A stretch of DNA of 64,000 nucleotides from Catenovulum sp052056295 (GTDB taxonomy: Bacteria; Pseudomonadota; Gammaproteobacteria; Enterobacterales; Alteromonadaceae): contig NZ_CP182494.1 in NCBI RefSeq assembly GCF_052056295.1, positions 1 through 64,000 on the forward strand, written 5' to 3'. The position numbers were made by a program, and so were the translations under genes. This document shows, piece after piece, positions 1-7,672 of the stretch (positions are counted from its first letter, which is position 1; each line of letters opens with the position of its first letter). The notes below the pieces were generated by a model that worked only from the letters and a program-made list of their open reading frames with translations, did not search any database and was not told the DNA's origin.

Positions 1-2
1 GA

Positions 3-311
3 TTTGACGATTCAAACACAGTAATTGATATTCTGAACCAGCAAGGCTGGGCACTGAACCAGAAAAATTTCTCATTATTAACTTCGTTTCAACCACTACA
101 AGTTGAGTTGTGCAAACAAGGACAAGGTTTAGTTTTTATGCCGGAAGATATGGGCAATCGAGAGCCTAATTTAGTCAAAGCTTTTGCGGATATGGGCGCA
201 ACAATGACATTGGATGTTTGGTTGGTAAGCCATCAAGAGCTGCGTACTAGCTTAAGAGTACGTAGAGTGTTTGACTTAATCGCGCAGCACTACAGCAATG
301 CCGTGATTTAG
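3..311 (+). CDS. LysR-family regulator, C-terminal part (cut by window start)
   Basis: The reading frame is open from the left edge, so the gene begins before the window and only about 102 residues of its end are seen. The residues resemble the end of a LysR substrate-binding domain: a QGQGLVFMPED segment (the usual 'G.G.a.lP' turn) followed by a strand-rich stretch, LDVWLVSHQELRTS and a closing helix RRVFDLIAQHY. Such proteins are DNA-binding regulators that respond to a small molecule; the HTH and target gene lie outside the window. Its TAG stop overlaps the stop of the convergent GGDEF gene. Family assignment rests on this tail only. Confidence 0.7.
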   Translation, partial: FDDSNTVIDILNQQGWALNQKNFSLLTSFQPLQVELCKQGQGLVFMPEDMGNREPNLVKAFADMGATMTLDVWLVSHQELRTSLRVRRVFDLIAQHYSNAVI

Positions 312-1300
312 TTACTATCATCACCTTTTTGCGTATACATTCTGTGGTCGGCTCGTTCAATAAGTTGTTGAATGGTTACACCGTCATACGGATAAACAGA
401 CCAACCTGCCGAAAAATGCAATTGGTAATGAATATTGCCAATTTGAATGTCGGTACAATGCATTTTTATATCATCAATCACTTTTTTAATTGACGATTCA
501 TCTTCAATATTCGGCAGTATAATCACAAATTCGTCACCGCCGTATCTCGCTTTGATATCTGAACGTCTTAGCGTTTGATGCAAACTATTGGCAAAATATT
601 TTAAAACTTCGTCGCCAAAAGCATGACCATAGGTATCGTTTGCGGGTTTAAAGTTATTGATATCAATAAAGATCACCGCGGCATTTTGTTGATTACGCTG
701 GGCGAGCTCTAAAATAGCGTCGGCATTAATTTGTAGTGCACGCTTGTTGTCTAAACCTGTTAGTGGGTCTTGCATCGCGATAGCTTTGTGATTGACTCTG
801 TCTAACGCCATGGCTAACGCGTTAGATATAACATTAAAATAGGTAATTTCTTCTTGGGTAAGGGGTTTAACCCCTTCATCAAAAAATGAGCCTGTGCCGA
901 ATACGCCTAAACTTTTATCGCGTACATATAACTGGCAGTTGATAATAGTTCTATTCCCCCAAGACCTAATAATTTCTTTGTTGGTCGAGCTGTCCGTGCG
1001 CGCATCTTCAATGTATACAGGGGTTTTATTTTTAAAGATATTTTCCAACATTTTATCTTGTTTAATGTCGATAACAGGATAATCAGCTGCAATTTGTTGT
1101 TGGCGTTTACCTTTGATAGATATGAGTTTTATTTGAGTAGATTGGTTGTCGGCAAATTCATAAAGCCAAATTAAGTTAAAACCAAATAAAGCGGTAATTT
1201 CAGCTTTTAGTACGTTTAACATTAAATCGACACTGTTAATTTGATACAGTGCTTGGGTTAATCGATTAATCGAATCAATTAGTTCTGAAGAGCTTCTCAC
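308..1300 (-). CDS. GAF-GGDEF diguanylate cyclase
   Basis: A 330-residue soluble protein predicted to make cyclic di-GMP from two GTP. The N-terminal half (about 10-165) has the pattern of a GAF sensor domain. The C-terminal half (about 170-328) is a GGDEF domain with the intact active-site motif RYGGDEF and a DNKRALQINAD-type start. An RRSD sequence five residues before the motif matches the RxxD product-inhibition site, so feedback control is likely. No membrane segment is seen, so it acts in the cytosol. The start is GTG at 1300, preceded by AAAGGAC. It is a single gene, convergent with the LysR gene and divergent from a lipoprotein gene. The signal sensed by GAF is unknown. Confidence 0.9.
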   Translation of the reverse strand: MRSSSELIDSINRLTQALYQINSVDLMLNVLKAEITALFGFNLIWLYEFADNQSTQIKLISIKGKRQQQIAADYPVIDIKQDKMLENIFKNKTPVYIEDARTDSSTNKEIIRSWGNRTIINCQLYVRDKSLGVFGTGSFFDEGVKPLTQEEITYFNVISNALAMALDRVNHKAIAMQDPLTGLDNKRALQINADAILELAQRNQQNAAVIFIDINNFKPANDTYGHAFGDEVLKYFANSLHQTLRRSDIKARYGGDEFVIILPNIEDESSIKKVIDDIKMHCTDIQIGNIHYQLHFSAGWSVYPYDGVTIQQLIERADHRMYTQKGDDSN

Positions 1301-1479
1301 TGCCTGTCCTTTGCTTTTGAGTATTTACAATCCTGTATGGCCAAATTCAAGCATAAATTTCTATACACAGCAAGTATTTATGCCATTATTCACATCATAT
1401 TACTGTTGCACTCACAGCGGTAATAAACTTAGGGCAAGCTAGTAAAACTAGCCGTTTATCCAAAAAGGACTATAAGTAT

Positions 1480-2070
1480 ATGAAAATTAAATTGTTTAAC
1501 CTAGTTGTACTGTTTTTGTTGGCTGCTTGCAGTTGCAACAACGAATTGCAGACTAGCCAACAACCTTTACTAGAAGATTACACAGTGGGCGAAAAATGGG
1601 TTTGGAAGTATAAAGGTGTTACTAATGACGGTGTTGTTCGTGCCGAAGGTATAGATACCAAACAAATCGTTAACCAAAATGGCCAATTAGCCATGTTAAC
1701 CGCCAACGGGCCAATAGCGCTTGAGCAAATAGTCAAACCTGTCGACAACAATAATGCTAGGTACAACTGGCCTTTGCAAGTGGGTAAAAAGTGGCAACTG
1801 GTTGAAAATTGGACCAGCGAAGATGGCACCACAGGTTCAACAATACAAGACGCTGAAGTGCTATCGTTCGAACTAGAAACAGTTGAAGCAGGTTCATTTA
1901 TGGCCTACAAAATTAAATATACAGGCACCATTAGTAATTCGCGCGGGTACAAAGCGCAAACGGAAGACGTACACTGGTATGCACCCAAATTAAAAACCTT
2001 TATTAAATTAACTCAAACACAAGGTGACTATTATTACCAAGAAGAGTTGATTGAATATTCAGAAGGCTAA
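1480..2070 (+). CDS. Lipoprotein of unknown function
   Basis: A 196-residue protein with a short charged N-terminus, a hydrophobic run and a lipobox L14-A-A-C17, so it should be lipidated at Cys17 and anchored in the cell envelope. The mature part is rich in beta-strand-like alternation (KWVWKYKG, GKKWQLVENW, HWYAPKLKTFIKL) and carries regularly spaced Trp and Tyr, as in small beta-barrel or beta-sandwich envelope lipoproteins. I recognise no named family. AAAGGACT lies before the ATG. It stands alone between a divergent GGDEF gene and a chemoreceptor gene. Confidence 0.75.
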   Translation: MKIKLFNLVVLFLLAACSCNNELQTSQQPLLEDYTVGEKWVWKYKGVTNDGVVRAEGIDTKQIVNQNGQLAMLTANGPIALEQIVKPVDNNNARYNWPLQVGKKWQLVENWTSEDGTTGSTIQDAEVLSFELETVEAGSFMAYKIKYTGTISNSRGYKAQTEDVHWYAPKLKTFIKLTQTQGDYYYQEELIEYSEG

Positions 2071-2195
2071 AGTGTTGATATTGGTAATATAAACTTTGTC
2101 ATTTTTTGCTGATACTAACTATAGTTATCTAGTGCTTGGCGTAAATTCAGAGTGGATTGTGTCAGCACTTTAACTTATTTAACCGGATGTTACTG

Positions 2196-3818
2196 ATGAA
2201 CCATTTAAGCATAAAACAAAAATTTGCAGTGCTAATCTCAGTTGTTACCCTGATATATTTTTTCGCTATGTTGTCGTTAAAATTATCTAACAATGCGATT
2301 GCGGATAATTTTAACGATTTTTATCAGCACAACTATACATCTTCACGTTATTTAGACGAAATTCAGCAAGAACAAACCGCAATATTATCGAATATTCGAG
2401 CTTTGCAAATTGGTTATTTAATTAATATTCCGCAACAAATCAGTAATACCAACCCGCTCATTTTGGCGTCGTATAAAAATACCGACAGCTTATTGGATAA
2501 ATTTAAGCAGCATTACAATGGCGATGATGGGCTTTATAGGCAGTATGAAAAACACATAAAAGACTTCCATCAAAAAGCACAAAAATTTGTAAATGAAATG
2601 AATAGCAGTGCAGATAATGTTGCAACACGGCAAACTTATGTTGATTTTGTTGAAGCCAATCAAACCTTACTGGAATTTCAAACCAAGTTTGTCGCACAAG
2701 GTGAACAAAGTGCAGAAGCAAACAAAAATTACACTGACGAAACCATTAAGCAGTCCAACATTATATTTTATATCTCCTTGGTAGTCGCAACCGTGTTGTC
2801 TGTTGGTTTTATTCTACTGATATCTAACGGTTTAATTGACAATATAACAAGAGTAGGCCGTTCAGCACATGCAATGGCGCAGGGCGATTTAACCGTTAAA
2901 GCGCAAATTAAAGGGTCGGATGAAATAGCGATTTTAGGTAATGAAATTAACAAAAGCATTTCTACTATAGCTGCTGTGATCTCAGAAGTGGTTAACTCGT
3001 CAAAAGTGGTTACTAGCAACAGTAAAAATGTATTAACCTCTACTCAACAGATGGAATCTATTACCAGCGATGTTACCGAAAATACCATGCAAGTTGTTAC
3101 TGCAATTGAAGAGATGGCGGTGACTAGCAAAGATATTGCGCAAAATACGACAGAGACAGCGCACGCCGCGGAAAATATGGCAAACCTAGCTGATGAAGGC
3201 ATTAAAGAATCGGACGCTGCTATATTGAGAGTAAACGAACTTGTTGGCAGCCTAGAAAACTCATCCGCGGCAGTACAGCGCTTGCAAGTAGAAACAAAAA
3301 ATATCGAAGGCATTTTAAATGTAATTCGTGGCATATCTGAGCAAACTAATCTATTGGCGCTAAATGCGGCAATTGAAGCCGCACGCGCGGGTGAACAAGG
3401 GCGTGGTTTTGCGGTTGTGGCAGATGAAGTTAGAACGCTCGCGCAACGTTCGTCTGAATCAGTTAATGAAATAGAAAAACTGATTAATCAAATTGCCCAG
3501 GTCGGTGAAGAGTCGTCGGGAAAAATGCAGCAAAGCCAGATACTTGTCACTAAAACCAAAGAGCAAATTGCTGCGAGTTTTGACAAAATACGCGTGATTT
3601 TAGCGCATATCGACGATATAAACGCTAAAGCACAACAAATAGCGACCGCGGCAGAAGAGCAAAGTTTAGTTGCAGGTCAAATTAGTGAAAACACCCATGC
3701 AGTGCAAGAGTTAACCGATAAATCCGCTGAATTAGCCGGTAAAACGCGAGGTTTCAGTGACGAAATGGATAAAGTCAGCCGAGCATCTATAGATAAATTG
3801 TCATTTTTTAAGGTGTAG
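2196..3818 (+). CDS. Methyl-accepting chemotaxis protein
   Basis: A transmembrane chemoreceptor of about 540 residues. Order seen: first membrane helix (about 10-31), a helical periplasmic sensor of about 155 residues, second membrane helix (about 188-210), HAMP domain (about 211-263) and the long coiled-coil signalling domain. The hairpin tip that contacts CheA and CheW is intact (EQTNLLALNAAIEAARAG, around residue 380). The sensor looks like a four-helix bundle. No CheA/CheW-binding pentapeptide or CheR tether is seen at the C-terminus. The frame is open further upstream to a TTG, but the ATG at 2196 places the first membrane helix properly. Ligand unknown. Confidence 0.92.
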   Translation: MNHLSIKQKFAVLISVVTLIYFFAMLSLKLSNNAIADNFNDFYQHNYTSSRYLDEIQQEQTAILSNIRALQIGYLINIPQQISNTNPLILASYKNTDSLLDKFKQHYNGDDGLYRQYEKHIKDFHQKAQKFVNEMNSSADNVATRQTYVDFVEANQTLLEFQTKFVAQGEQSAEANKNYTDETIKQSNIIFYISLVVATVLSVGFILLISNGLIDNITRVGRSAHAMAQGDLTVKAQIKGSDEIAILGNEINKSISTIAAVISEVVNSSKVVTSNSKNVLTSTQQMESITSDVTENTMQVVTAIEEMAVTSKDIAQNTTETAHAAENMANLADEGIKESDAAILRVNELVGSLENSSAAVQRLQVETKNIEGILNVIRGISEQTNLLALNAAIEAARAGEQGRGFAVVADEVRTLAQRSSESVNEIEKLINQIAQVGEESSGKMQQSQILVTKTKEQIAASFDKIRVILAHIDDINAKAQQIATAAEEQSLVAGQISENTHAVQELTDKSAELAGKTRGFSDEMDKVSRASIDKLSFFKV

Positions 3819-3875
3819 TTAATTGATGGGTTAATCAACCTAATAATCGACGCATTAAGAAAGGAGTTCAATACC

Positions 3876-4724
3876 ATGCCATTAATTCAACGAATCAAAG
3901 ATTATTTACTGACTAAAAAATTAATGGCTGAGCACCAAGCAACTAAAACCGAGATCACGGAAGATTTCGATTCGTTTGATTGGCACACTACTCCCTATCA
4001 ACCTCCTGATCCAAAGAAAAAAGAAGCTGAAGAACTAGCACAAGAAATGGGTTACGCCGAGTCAGTCAAACACAATGGTTTTCAGGCGATGACCTCTGAA
4101 TGTAAAGCGATGCGGATGGGCTTGTTGGAAGCAAAAGATGCTATTAGACAAGCATTCGCCGGTGCAGGTGAGTTCAAGGTGTCTATATCTTCACCTTATC
4201 CTGAGCATGTGGAATATTTATCTTACCTTAAGCAAATTAAGGATGAATTACAGGCCAATTCAGATGTATTAAAAGGCAATCTATTTTTGGCTGTGGACAC
4301 TGTGATAAACAAAGAAATTCGCTACGCAAGAACCTTGACAGATCCTTATTACAAAGGTGAAATTCCACATGGAAAAACCATAGGGGAACGCGCATATCAG
4401 CTTCAAAACAAACTCGAAGAAAAAATATATGCAGCTATAAAACTTTATGCTCATGATGGCGAAGCTATGGTCACGTTTTGGAAACGACACTCAAAAGCAA
4501 AAATTTCCAAACCTGGATCAGATACACATATGACAGTTCATAACATGACTTATACCTATGTTGATAAAGGCGACATTTTAAAACCCGCTTATGCCAGAAT
4601 AGAAACATTGCGCAAACACTACAACTCGCTGCCTGGAGATCAAGGTATCTGGGAGCTGGTGATCATAAACAGTATTAGTCAGAGGCTAAAAGCTAAGATT
4701 GATGCAAAACAACAGGCTCAATAA
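3876..4724 (+). CDS. Hypothetical soluble protein behind the chemoreceptor
   Basis: 282 residues, not recognised. It has no signal peptide, membrane segment, HTH or nucleotide-binding loop. The N-terminus is charged with a Pro-rich stretch (YQPPDPKKK) and the rest is predicted mostly helical with many Lys, Glu and Tyr. A strong AAGGAG before the ATG at 3876 and a clean stop support a real gene. It begins 57 bases after the chemoreceptor gene on the same strand, so co-transcription is possible, but the sequence gives no direct link to chemotaxis. No terminator is obvious after it. Confidence 0.75.
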   Translation: MPLIQRIKDYLLTKKLMAEHQATKTEITEDFDSFDWHTTPYQPPDPKKKEAEELAQEMGYAESVKHNGFQAMTSECKAMRMGLLEAKDAIRQAFAGAGEFKVSISSPYPEHVEYLSYLKQIKDELQANSDVLKGNLFLAVDTVINKEIRYARTLTDPYYKGEIPHGKTIGERAYQLQNKLEEKIYAAIKLYAHDGEAMVTFWKRHSKAKISKPGSDTHMTVHNMTYTYVDKGDILKPAYARIETLRKHYNSLPGDQGIWELVIINSISQRLKAKIDAKQQAQ

Positions 4725-4882
4725 AAGCCTCTAATTAAGCGAACTTCCTAAAAAATTTCTATATATATCAATGCATTATCTAATCTTCTAACTTTGTCTT
4801 AGCCTCAAAATCCATTCAAACTTCTGCCATTTTCTCTATTGGAAAAATACCTGTGCAAAAAATATTCAATACTTTCTTGCTG

Positions 4883-4926
4883 TTTTAGATATAGTGTTAT
4901 ATTGTTGTATAACACTATATCTAAAA
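4883..4926. promoter_or_regulatory. Perfect 19-bp-arm palindrome, probable GntR/YtrA operator
   Basis: Two exact inverted arms of 19 bases (4883-4901 and 4908-4926; core TAGATATAGTGTTATA) flank a 6-base TTGTTG spacer. The right arm runs into the AAAAGGAC ribosome site of the GntR gene at 4939, so a bound protein would block transcription or the start of the message. YtrA-type regulators commonly bind an inverted repeat just before their own operon, which fits. The same palindrome could also fold as an RNA hairpin that hides the ribosome site. Confidence 0.75.
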
Positions 4927-4938
4927 GGACATGTGTAG

Positions 4939-5319
4939 ATGAATAATCACTGGCATGACGATATGCCAATTTATAAACAATTGGTCGAAAAGCTGAAAAA
5001 AGCCATTTTGAACAATTCGTATCCTGAAGAAACAGCTTTGCCTTCGGTACGGGCTGTCTCGGCTGAGTTACAAATTAACCATATAACTGTGTCTAAGGCT
5101 TATCATGAGTTAGTAGATGAAGGTTTGATCGAAAAGAGAAGGGGACTAGGTATGTTTGTTAAAACCGGTGCAATTGAAGCATTACATACAGCTGAGAAAA
5201 ATAAATTTTTGGCTGAAGATTTGCCGCTGTTTTTGCAAAAAATGCAGCAGTTAAACATCAGCCAACAAGATGTAATTGAAAAAATACAACAGCTGAGCAA
5301 GGAGCAAGAAAATGGCTAA
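4939..5319 (+). CDS. GntR-family (YtrA-type) transcriptional regulator
   Basis: 126 residues: an N-terminal winged HTH of GntR type (PIYKQLVEKLKKAI, LPSVRAVSAELQINHITVSKAYHEL, GLIEKRRGLGMFV; residues about 10-76) followed by only about 50 residues of helix. This short form without a large ligand domain is typical of the YtrA subfamily, which usually represses a neighbouring ABC transporter operon. AAGGAC precedes the ATG. Its end overlaps the ATPase gene by 8 bases, and the three genes 4939-7115 form one tight operon behind the palindrome at 4883-4926. Likely autoregulated. Confidence 0.92.
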   Translation: MNNHWHDDMPIYKQLVEKLKKAILNNSYPEETALPSVRAVSAELQINHITVSKAYHELVDEGLIEKRRGLGMFVKTGAIEALHTAEKNKFLAEDLPLFLQKMQQLNISQQDVIEKIQQLSKEQENG

Positions 5320-6214
5320 TATTATTCAAGCGCGTAATTTACACAAACGTTATGGCAAGGCTCCTGCCTTAACCGACGTCAATCTAACCATTGAACAAGG
5401 TGAAATTGTTGGCGTTGTTGGCACTAACGGTGCAGGTAAAAGTACCTTATTAAAATCTATTTTGGGTTTAACCTCAGCAACGGGTGAACTAACTGTATGC
5501 GGATTAAATCCGCGCCAGCAGCAAGCTAAATTAATGGAAAAGGTTAGTTTTATTGCCGACACAGCTACTTTGCCGAAATGGATCACCCCAGCTCAATTAT
5601 TCGAATATAGCCAAAAAGTTCACCCAAATTTTGATATTAAATTAGCCGAGCAGTTTTTAGCTAAAACCAATATTAAGCCTGATATGCGAGTCAAACATAT
5701 GTCGAAAGGCATGGTTACTCAGCTGCATTTAGCCATAGTAATTGCGATTAATTCTGAGCTGTTGGTATTGGATGAGCCGACGTTGGGCTTGGATGTAATT
5801 CGTCGCAAAAGTTTCTACAACAGTTTGTTAGAAGACTATTTTGACGACAACAACACTATAGTGATCACCACCCACCAAATCGAAGAAGTGGAACATATTT
5901 TAACTCGTGTAGTGTTTATTGATAACGGCCAAGTATTGTTAGATGTACAAATGCAAGATTTTGCCGAGCAGTTTGTTCAGCTAACCACGCATGCGAGCAA
6001 TCAATCGCAAGTTGAATTGTTATCCCCCATTTATACCAACAAGGTGTTGGAAGGTATCGCGCATATTTTTGATTTAAAAAATTCAGATACGACCCTTGAA
6101 CAAATTCAACAATTTGGCCAAACCAAAACACCTAGTTTAGCCGACATATTTGTTGCACTAATCGAAGGTAAAACTCAATCAAGCACTACACAACAGGAGG
6201 TGACTTATGCTTAG
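5312..6214 (+). CDS. ABC transporter ATP-binding protein
   Basis: 300 residues. It carries Walker A GTNGAGKST, a signature-like MSKGM motif in the usual LSGGQ place, Walker B LLVLDEPTLGLD and the switch histidine in TTHQIEEVE. The signature is degenerate, as is common in YtrB/CcmA-like drug and peptide exporters. The C-terminal 80 residues form an accessory region beyond the core fold. It should pair with the membrane protein encoded next (start overlaps by 8 bases) and drive export or envelope defence. AAGGAG lies before the ATG inside the GntR gene. Substrate unknown. Confidence 0.93.
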   Translation: MANIIQARNLHKRYGKAPALTDVNLTIEQGEIVGVVGTNGAGKSTLLKSILGLTSATGELTVCGLNPRQQQAKLMEKVSFIADTATLPKWITPAQLFEYSQKVHPNFDIKLAEQFLAKTNIKPDMRVKHMSKGMVTQLHLAIVIAINSELLVLDEPTLGLDVIRRKSFYNSLLEDYFDDNNTIVITTHQIEEVEHILTRVVFIDNGQVLLDVQMQDFAEQFVQLTTHASNQSQVELLSPIYTNKVLEGIAHIFDLKNSDTTLEQIQQFGQTKTPSLADIFVALIEGKTQSSTTQQEVTYA

Positions 6215-7115
6215 TATTTATTACGCACAATTAAAACGAGAATTTTGGGAACACAAAGGGGTTATTTTATGGTACCCAATTATTCTGTCGGCCATCGCTA
6301 TTGGCGCAGTATTAATTGCGTTAATCATGTTTGGTGATGTGCAAAAAACCGTGACTGTGGCGCAAGATGGCACGGTAAATGTGCAATTACATCAAAGCGT
6401 TGACAATAGCCCTGCAGTTGTTAATAACTCAAACGCTGAAAACATAACCACAAAGCCGAAAGACTTCAAAAAAGTCGCGAGCTTTTTGTTTACTATGATG
6501 TGTATGGACTTAGCAATATTTGCGCTGGCAATTATAGGTAACGGATTAGCGGGGGATAGGAAAGACGGCAGTATATTGTTCTGGCGCTCGATGCCTGTAA
6601 ATGAGCGGGATAACGTACTATCCAAGTTTTTAACAGCGCTTTTGGTATTACCTGCTTTTCATGTGATTATTTCGTTAATTGCGCTGTTTGTTATTTCCGT
6701 TATGGTCGCCATCAGTGAAAGCCTGTCTGTGACCTCGGGTATGACAATGACAGCATTTACTTTCCCGTTGTTTATCGACTACTTGAGTTTGAGTATCTAC
6801 ACCTTATTCGCTTTGATGTGGTTGTTGCCATTTTTTGCTTGGGTTGGCCTAGTTTCAAGTTATGCCAACAAACTCGGGTTTGTTTGGATATTTGCACCAT
6901 TTGTGATAATTCCTATGTTGGAAAACCTGTTTTTGCAGTCAAACCAGTTTTGGCCAGCGATTAAAACTTATATAGATTCGGGTATGGACATCAGTGTGGC
7001 CATGTTTAACGGTAACTGGCAAGCGGTTGACTTATTGCCTGGTTTTGCTGGCCTTGTACTGAGTGCAGTATTAATTACTGCGACTATTTATGTGCGCAAA
7101 ATAAAAATCGATTAA
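6207..7115 (+). CDS. ABC-2-type transporter permease
   Basis: 302 residues with about six hydrophobic segments: one near residues 20-40, one near 95-115, then a cluster from about 140 to the end. A soluble loop rich in Asn, Asp and Lys lies between the first two (about 45-90). The pattern matches ABC-2 permeases partnered with YtrB-like ATPases. A near-perfect AGGAGGTG precedes the ATG, and the start overlaps the ATPase gene by 8 bases, so translation is probably coupled. A strong hairpin terminator follows at 7133. Confidence 0.85.
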   Translation: MLSIYYAQLKREFWEHKGVILWYPIILSAIAIGAVLIALIMFGDVQKTVTVAQDGTVNVQLHQSVDNSPAVVNNSNAENITTKPKDFKKVASFLFTMMCMDLAIFALAIIGNGLAGDRKDGSILFWRSMPVNERDNVLSKFLTALLVLPAFHVIISLIALFVISVMVAISESLSVTSGMTMTAFTFPLFIDYLSLSIYTLFALMWLLPFFAWVGLVSSYANKLGFVWIFAPFVIIPMLENLFLQSNQFWPAIKTYIDSGMDISVAMFNGNWQAVDLLPGFAGLVLSAVLITATIYVRKIKID

Positions 7116-7132
7116 CAGCATACTTGCTGCAA

Positions 7133-7157
7133 AGAGCTTTAGCCTAGCTAAAGCTCT
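7133..7157 (+). terminator. Hairpin terminator after the GntR-ABC operon
   Basis: An 11-base perfect stem, AGAGCTTTAGC paired with GCTAAAGCTCT, around a 3-base CTA loop, followed by CCTTTCT. The T-run is weak, but the stem is strong and sits 17 bases after the permease stop. Confidence 0.7.
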
Positions 7158-7403
7158 CCTTTCTAGTTCTAAACTTTGTTTATACCCTCGACCCCTAATA
7201 AACCTAAACTCTGAACTTTAAATGTAACAAACTGTTCTGTTACATTTCCGCGTTATGCTTAAAAGTTAACTGTGTTTTAAATAGATTGGATGAAAACGTT
7301 TTAATTGGTCAAATTTTCAATCTGGACTACATTTAAAGCATATTTGTCTACCGGTAGATTTAGTTAAAATTTTACGTTTTTTACTATTGTTTTTATCAAT
7401 ATT

Positions 7404-7417
7404 GGTAACCGTTTACA
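7404..7417. promoter_or_regulatory. LacI-type operator, upstream copy
   Basis: GGTAACCGTTTACA, matching TGTAACCGGTTACA at 11 of 14 positions and lying 269 bases before the receptor start. Together with the copy at 7587 it could allow looping by a tetrameric LacI protein. Confidence 0.55.
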
Positions 7418-7586
7418 TTTTGCCTCTTTGCTGGAGATGTTTCTAGGTTATTTAAGTTTTTACTAAATGTTATATTTATCAGTGTTTTATTTTGCTGTTA
7501 GGTCGTCGTGGCTTGGTTTTGTTGTTAATTTTTATAAAAAATTAATAACAAAATATAGATCGCCAAGTAAATTTAATGTAACCTTT

Positions 7587-7600
7587 TGTAACCGGTTTAC
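7587..7600. promoter_or_regulatory. LacI-type operator before the TonB receptor operon
   Basis: TGTAACCGGTTTAC shares the central ACCGGT and the TGTA arm with the sites in the 50-59 kb mannan block. This ties the two distant blocks to one regulator. Confidence 0.7.
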
Positions 7601-7672
7601 AGTTTGGTTTTATGTTAAACCGTAGGTTAGAACACATGGGCACTCTCAAAATTGATTCAGAGGATAAAACTT

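Larger units (their letters stand above)
7158..7672 (+). promoter_or_regulatory. Long operator-rich leader before the mannan receptor gene
   Basis: About 515 bases without a gene. It holds several separate palindromes. An exact inverted repeat AAATGTAACA / TGTTACATTT with an 8-base spacer is at 7220-7247, AAAACGTTTT is at 7293-7302 and the perfect palindrome TCTACCGGTAGA is at 7347-7358. Two copies of the LacI-type motif follow: GGTAACCGTTTACA at 7404-7417 and TGTAACCGGTTTAC at 7587-7600. A further half copy, AATGTAACC, is at 7575-7583. The last full site is about 75 bases before the receptor start, where a repressor would block the promoter. The other palindromes may bind different proteins. 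Confidence 0.65.

Noticed and set aside
4725..4882. Search for a terminator or small gene between the unknown protein and the GntR palindrome
   Set aside because: Only AT-rich sequence without a stable hairpin or ribosome site.
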